Source: Variovorax beijingensis | Lineage (GTDB): Bacteria; Pseudomonadota; Gammaproteobacteria; Burkholderiales; Burkholderiaceae_C | Assembly: GCF_007828835.1 (NCBI RefSeq) | Contig: NZ_VIVL01000007.1 | Span: 273,668-337,667 of the forward strand | Direction: 5' to 3' | Length of the DNA stretch: 64,000 bases | In this document: one piece after another, positions 60,419 through 64,000 of the stretch | How the letters are laid out: each line of letters opens with the position of its first letter | Numbering within the stretch: position 1 is the first letter of the stretch | Program-made: the position numbers and the translations under genes | Notes under the pieces: generated by a model | Databases searched by the model: none | Told to the model about the DNA's origin: nothing | What the model saw: only the letters and a program-made list of their open reading frames with translations

Positions 60419-60445
60419 CTATCGGCAGGCGGCGCGGAAAATGAA
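60419..60445 (-). promoter_or_regulatory. Candidate sigma28 promoter of flgK-flgL
   Basis: On the minus strand: -35 TTCATTTT (60445-60438), 11-base spacer, -10 GCCGATAG (60426-60419). The -10 box matches sigma28 consensus in seven of eight positions and the -35 in five of eight. It lies between the aer-like gene stop and flgK. Confidence 0.7.
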
Positions 60446-60478
60446 GTGCCCGCTGGAACATTTCGGCTGGTTGCGCTT

Positions 60479-62038
60479 TCACGCGGCGCGCCGGAACACG
60501 CTGACCGACTCGACCAGGCTCGCGGCCTGCTCCTGCATCGACTGCGCCGCGGCGGCCGCTTCTTCCACCAGCGCCGCGTTCTGCTGCGTCACCTGGTCCA
60601 TCTGCGCAATCGCCTGGTTCACCTGTTCGATGCCGGTGCTCTGCTCCTGGCTCGCGGCCGTGATCTCGCCCATGATGTCGGTCACGCGTTTCACGCTGTC
60701 CACGATCTCGTCCATCGTGCGCCCCGCCTCGGCCACCTGGCGGCTGCCGGCCTCGACCTTGTCCACCGAGTCGTCGATCAGGCCCTTGATTTCCTTGGCG
60801 GCTGCGCCCGAGCGCTGCGCGAGGTTTCTCACCTCGGAAGCGACGACTGCGAAGCCGCGGCCTTGTTCACCCGCTCTTGCAGCTTCCACCGCCGCGTTCA
60901 GGGCCAGGATGTTGGTCTGGAACGCGATGCCGTCGATCACGCCGATGATGTCGACGATCTTCTTGGACGAGCTGTTGATGGAGCCCATGGTGTCCACCAC
61001 CTGGCTCACCACGCCGCCGCCGCGCACCGCCACTTCGGAAGCGGAGACGGCCAGCTGGTTGGCCTGCCGTGCGTTGTCCGCGTTCTGCTTGACGGTGCTC
61101 GTGAGTTCTTCCATCGAGGCGGCCGTCTGCTCCAACGAGCTGGCCTGCTCCTCGGTGCGCGAGGACAGGTCCTGGTTGCCCGCCGCAATCTGGGTCGAGG
61201 CCGACACCACGCTCGACACGTTGCTGTCCACATCCACCACAACGGCCGAGAAGTTCGCGCTCATCTGGTTCAGCGCGCGAAGCAGGTGGCGCATCTCGTC
61301 CTCGGGGCGGATCTCGAACCTCGCAATGCCCCCGGCGGCGATGGCCTGCGCCACCCGCACCGCCTGGTCCATGGGGCGGAAGACCGTGCGGTCGAGGAAG
61401 TAGCCGAAGCCCGCCCACGCCAGCGCGCACACCGCGGCACCGGCAGCCCAGTCCTCGGGGCCGACCCAGCCGAAATGGCCGGCAGCGCCGAGCACCAGCA
61501 TCGATACCGCCGCGGCCGAGGTCGAGCCCAGCACGCGCAGCCGGATGGGCAGGCGGCGCAGGCGGGCCAGCAGGCTCGTCCAGCCGCGCTTGACGACCTC
61601 GCCCTGCCGGATCGCCAGGCCCTGGGCATGGCCTTCCCTGAACCTGCGGTAAAGCTGCTCGGCCTGCGCCACGTCCGCGCGATCGGGCTTGCTGCGCACC
61701 GACATGTAGCCCTCCACCTCGCCCCTGCGGCGGATCGGCGTCACATTCGCGAGCACCCAGTAGAAGTCCCCGTTCTCGCGCCGGTTCTTGATCACGCCGG
61801 TCCAGGGCAGCTCCTGCTTCAGGGTCTCCCACATGTCGGCAAAGGCCTCCGGGGGCATGTCGGGGTGCCGAATCATGTTGTGCGGCTTGCCGATGAGTTG
61901 CGCCACGGCATAGCCGCTGGCGGCCACGAAGGCCGGATTGACGTAGGTGATGCGCCCTTTCAGGTCGGTGCGCGACACCAGTGCTGCGTCATCGTCGAGC
62001 AGATATTCGTTGGCGGTAACGGGTAGATTGACTCTCAT
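60479..62038 (-). CDS. aer: Aer-like PAS/HAMP chemoreceptor (energy taxis)
   Basis: A 519-residue receptor for redox or oxygen-related signals. The N-terminal PAS domain keeps the residues important for FAD binding or signalling in E. coli Aer at identical positions: N34, R57, H58, D60, F66 and N85, and W70. Two adjoining hydrophobic segments (about 163-205) anchor it with almost no periplasmic part, then HAMP (about 212-262) and the MCP signalling domain with hairpin tip DIIGVIDGIAFQTNILALNA. It should signal through CheA and CheY. It lacks an NWETF-like end. It begins 32 bases after the next receptor gene's stop. Confidence 0.93.
   Translation of the reverse strand: MRVNLPVTANEYLLDDDAALVSRTDLKGRITYVNPAFVAASGYAVAQLIGKPHNMIRHPDMPPEAFADMWETLKQELPWTGVIKNRRENGDFYWVLANVTPIRRRGEVEGYMSVRSKPDRADVAQAEQLYRRFREGHAQGLAIRQGEVVKRGWTSLLARLRRLPIRLRVLGSTSAAAVSMLVLGAAGHFGWVGPEDWAAGAAVCALAWAGFGYFLDRTVFRPMDQAVRVAQAIAAGGIARFEIRPEDEMRHLLRALNQMSANFSAVVVDVDSNVSSVVSASTQIAAGNQDLSSRTEEQASSLEQTAASMEELTSTVKQNADNARQANQLAVSASEVAVRGGGVVSQVVDTMGSINSSSKKIVDIIGVIDGIAFQTNILALNAAVEAARAGEQGRGFAVVASEVRNLAQRSGAAAKEIKGLIDDSVDKVEAGSRQVAEAGRTMDEIVDSVKRVTDIMGEITAASQEQSTGIEQVNQAIAQMDQVTQQNAALVEEAAAAAQSMQEQAASLVESVSVFRRAA
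60636..60964. repeat. 329-bp segment identical to 62312-62640
   Basis: This part of the aer-like gene, coding the MCP signalling hairpin, is base-for-base the same as 62312-62640 in the neighbouring receptor gene by direct comparison. Synonymous sites are identical too, which points to recent duplication or gene conversion, as flanking parts differ. Confidence 0.85.
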
Positions 62039-62070
62039 CAGTTCCAGATCGAAGGGTTGTTTTTTTCTCG

Positions 62071-63705
62071 CTAGGCGAAGGCTGGCTCCGAGGTGCGCAG
62101 CGCCAGGCCTGTGCGGGCGTCGCCGGGCAGGCTTGCAGCAGGCGCCAGGTCTCTCCCGGCCTCGAGCCGGAACACGCTGACCGATGCCACCAGGCTCGCG
62201 GCCTGCTCCTGCATCGATTGCGCCGCGGCGGCCGCTTCTTCCACCAGCGCCGCGTTCTGCTGCGTCACCTGGTCCATCTGCGCGATCGCCTGGTTCACCT
62301 GTTCAATGCCCGTGCTCTGCTCCTGGCTCGCGGCCGTGATCTCGCCCATGATGTCGGTCACGCGTTTCACGCTGTCCACGATCTCGTCCATCGTGCGCCC
62401 CGCCTCGGCCACCTGGCGGCTGCCGGCCTCGACCTTGTCCACCGAGTCGTCGATCAGGCCCTTGATTTCCTTGGCGGCTGCGCCCGAGCGCTGCGCGAGG
62501 TTTCTCACCTCGGAAGCGACGACTGCGAAGCCGCGGCCTTGTTCACCCGCTCTTGCAGCTTCCACCGCCGCGTTCAGGGCCAGGATGTTGGTCTGGAACG
62601 CGATGCCGTCGATCACGCCGATGATGTCGACGATCTTCTTCGAGGAGGCATTGATCGAGGCCATGGTGTCGACCACCTGGCCTACCGCGTTGCCGCCCTT
62701 GACGGCCACTTCGGAGGCCGACAAGGCCAGTTGATTCGCTTGCCGCGCGTTGTCGGCGTTCTGCTTGACCGTGCTCGTGAGTTCCTCCATCGAGGCGGCC
62801 GTCTGCTCCAGCGAGCTGGCCTGCTCCTCGGTGCGCGAAGACAGGTCCCGGTTGCCGGCTGCGATCTGCTCCGAGGCGGTCGCGATCGTGTCGGTGCCCT
62901 GGCGCACCTCGCCGACCACCTTGGCCAGGCTCTCGTTCATGTGCTTCAGCGCCTGCATGAGCTGGCCGGTCTCGTCGCGCGAGTGGGCCTCGATGACCGA
63001 GCCGAGGTCGCCATTCGCCACCGTTTCGGCCACCTTCACCGCGCGGCCCAGCGGCTGCGTGACGCTGCGCGCAATCAGGAAGGCGCAGCCCGCGCCGATC
63101 ACCAGCGTGAGCACCGTGAGCACGATGCGCAGGTTGAAGCCTCGCTCGTTGGCCGCATCGATCGCATGGCTCATGTCGTCGATCGCCTTGCGCTCGAGCG
63201 CAAGCAGTTCGAGCACGCGGCTTTCATAGGCCTTGGCGGCCGGCTGGAAGGTGTTCTTGAACACCGCCTCCGCCTCGCCCGGGGTGCCACTGGCCTTGGC
63301 CTTCTGCACCGCGTCCTTGGCGGCCTGGTATTTGGCCCGCAGCTCGACGATGGACTTGAAGGTCGACTTCTCGACGTCGGTCACCAGCAGGGCCTCGACC
63401 TTGGCCATGGTTTCGCCGCCCTTCTTGACGCTGTCGGAGATGACGTCGGCAAAGGTGATGGGAAGCGTTTCGTCGGTGGTCCGGGCGATCATCGCGGTGC
63501 GCGCGATGGCCGAGTAGGTCAGCACGTACCAGTCGGAGATCAGCCGCTCCTTCGCGAGCGGGCTCTGCATCATCTGGCGGGTGGCCTCGGCATTGCTTCG
63601 GGCGGTCACCAGGGCGAACGCCGCCGAGACCAGGGTCAGCGCGAGAACCAGGCCGAAGCCGATGGTCAGGCGCGTGCCGATGCGCATGTTGGAAAGGAAG
63701 TTCAT
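62071..63705 (-). CDS. Methyl-accepting chemotaxis protein with periplasmic four-helix sensor
   Basis: A 544-residue transmembrane chemoreceptor. First membrane helix (about 10-32), a helical periplasmic sensor (about 33-188) of Tar-like size, second membrane helix (about 190-212), HAMP (about 213-266), and the MCP signalling domain. The sensor (from ATRSNAEATRQMMQSPLAKE) looks like a 4HB_MCP ligand-binding domain, ligand unknown. The C-terminus SEPAFA lacks a CheR-docking pentapeptide. The start (MNFLSNMRIGTRL) has no strong ribosome site; M7 is an alternative. Confidence 0.93.
   Translation of the reverse strand: MNFLSNMRIGTRLTIGFGLVLALTLVSAAFALVTARSNAEATRQMMQSPLAKERLISDWYVLTYSAIARTAMIARTTDETLPITFADVISDSVKKGGETMAKVEALLVTDVEKSTFKSIVELRAKYQAAKDAVQKAKASGTPGEAEAVFKNTFQPAAKAYESRVLELLALERKAIDDMSHAIDAANERGFNLRIVLTVLTLVIGAGCAFLIARSVTQPLGRAVKVAETVANGDLGSVIEAHSRDETGQLMQALKHMNESLAKVVGEVRQGTDTIATASEQIAAGNRDLSSRTEEQASSLEQTAASMEELTSTVKQNADNARQANQLALSASEVAVKGGNAVGQVVDTMASINASSKKIVDIIGVIDGIAFQTNILALNAAVEAARAGEQGRGFAVVASEVRNLAQRSGAAAKEIKGLIDDSVDKVEAGSRQVAEAGRTMDEIVDSVKRVTDIMGEITAASQEQSTGIEQVNQAIAQMDQVTQQNAALVEEAAAAAQSMQEQAASLVASVSVFRLEAGRDLAPAASLPGDARTGLALRTSEPAFA
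62312..62640. repeat. 329-bp segment identical to 60636-60964
   Basis: The second copy of the shared receptor-gene segment. The third receptor gene also matches part of this region: 63906-64000 is identical to 62228-62322 (95 bases), as far as the window shows. Confidence 0.85.
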
Positions 63706-63757
63706 CTTGGAATACCGGAATACTGAATGGGGGTGAAGGGACGGCGAAGGCGCGGCC

Positions 63758-64000
63758 TCAGAGGGGCGCCACCTCGGGCGCGTGGTAATGGACAGGGCTG
63801 GTTTGCCGCAGGGCGGTGGCGGCCTGGCGCGGCGGGCCGTCCAGCTTGAACACGCTCACGGCCTGCACCAGGCTCGCGGCCTGCTCCTGCATCGACTGTG
63901 CCGCAGCGGCCGCTTCTTCCACCAGCGCCGCGTTCTGCTGCGTCACCTGGTCCATCTGCGCGATCGCCTGGTTCACCTGTTCAATGCCCGTGCTCTGCTC
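63758..64000 (-). CDS. Methyl-accepting chemotaxis protein, C-terminal part (cut by window edge)
   Basis: The last 80 residues of a third chemoreceptor, oriented like the two before it. It covers the end of the MCP signalling domain (EQVNQAIAQMDQVTQQNAAL, then SMQEQAASLV) and a tail of about 35 residues (ending HAPEVAPL) different from the neighbours. The sensor part lies outside the window. It ends 52 bases before the next receptor gene. Confidence 0.95.
   Translation of the reverse strand, partial: EQSTGIEQVNQAIAQMDQVTQQNAALVEEAAAAAQSMQEQAASLVQAVSVFKLDGPPRQAATALRQTSPVHYHAPEVAPL

Noticed and set aside
57177..61403. Plus-strand open frame of about 1400 codons opposite flgL, flgK and aer
   Set aside because: Antisense shadow: composition is Arg/His/Gly-rich and it crosses three well-supported minus-strand genes and the intergenic promoter.
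60520..64000. Long near-identical DNA in the receptor genes as a possible mobile element
   Set aside because: The repeat is entirely inside coding sequence for the MCP signalling domain; no terminal inverted repeats, target duplications or transposase.

Overview
The window is GC-rich DNA from a betaproteobacterium, most probably a Comamonadaceae member close to Variovorax. This is inferred from gene content and protein style: FlhDC-controlled flagella, a DUF3683/FAD/4Fe-4S oxidoreductase, an ubiE-Tim44-ubiJ-ubiB cluster, and a Comamonadaceae-looking intergenic repeat. No sequence search was run. I see no tRNA, rRNA, CRISPR array, transposase or phage gene.

Positions 1-20933 are housekeeping. 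On the minus strand lie fmdB-type zinc ribbon, DUF502 protein and the 5' part of aspS (1-1424). A long minus-strand run follows: DUF3683 oxidoreductase, HIT protein, DUF971 protein, ubiE, Tim44-like protein, ubiJ, ubiB and a sodium:solute symporter (1518-11810). serA (12005-13237) diverges from a plus-strand glycerol-3-phosphate operon ugpB-A-E-C-Q (13466-18408). An MscS/DUF3772 channel gene comes last.

Positions 21059-64000 are almost entirely motility genes. flhB-flhA-flhF-flhG-fliA (plus) form a chain of overlapping genes. They converge on a minus-strand block that, read in its own direction, runs fliE, fliC, flaG, fliD, fliS, fliT, a second fliK-like gene, an flhB-C-terminus-like gene, flhD, flhC, motA, motB, cheA, an HDOD gene, cheR, cheD, cheB, cheY, cheZ, a nucleotidyltransferase gene and a VOC gene. 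fliF-G-H-I-J-K-L-M-N-O-P-Q-R (45879-57131, plus) encode the MS ring, C ring, ATPase complex and export gate. flgL and flgK, an Aer-like receptor and two methyl-accepting chemotaxis protein genes (the last cut by the window edge) follow on the minus strand. The genes fit the standard hierarchy: FlhDC activates export and basal-body genes, then FliA (sigma28) drives late genes. Sigma28-type promoters are visible before fliC (near consensus) and before flgK. cheW, flgM and the flgA-J rod/hook genes are not in the window.

The most notable points are: an FlhG whose P-loop has lost its lysines while its FlhF-activating N-terminal helix is kept, next to an FlhF with a C-terminal extension of about 385 residues; a second FliK-like protein joined to an FlhB-tail protein just upstream of flhDC; a degenerate EAL/HDOD protein inside the chemotaxis operon; an intergenic repeat splitting fliG from fliH; 329 bp of identical DNA between two receptor genes; and an AT-rich flhDC island with inverted repeats. 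I found no convincing wholly new multi-gene system.
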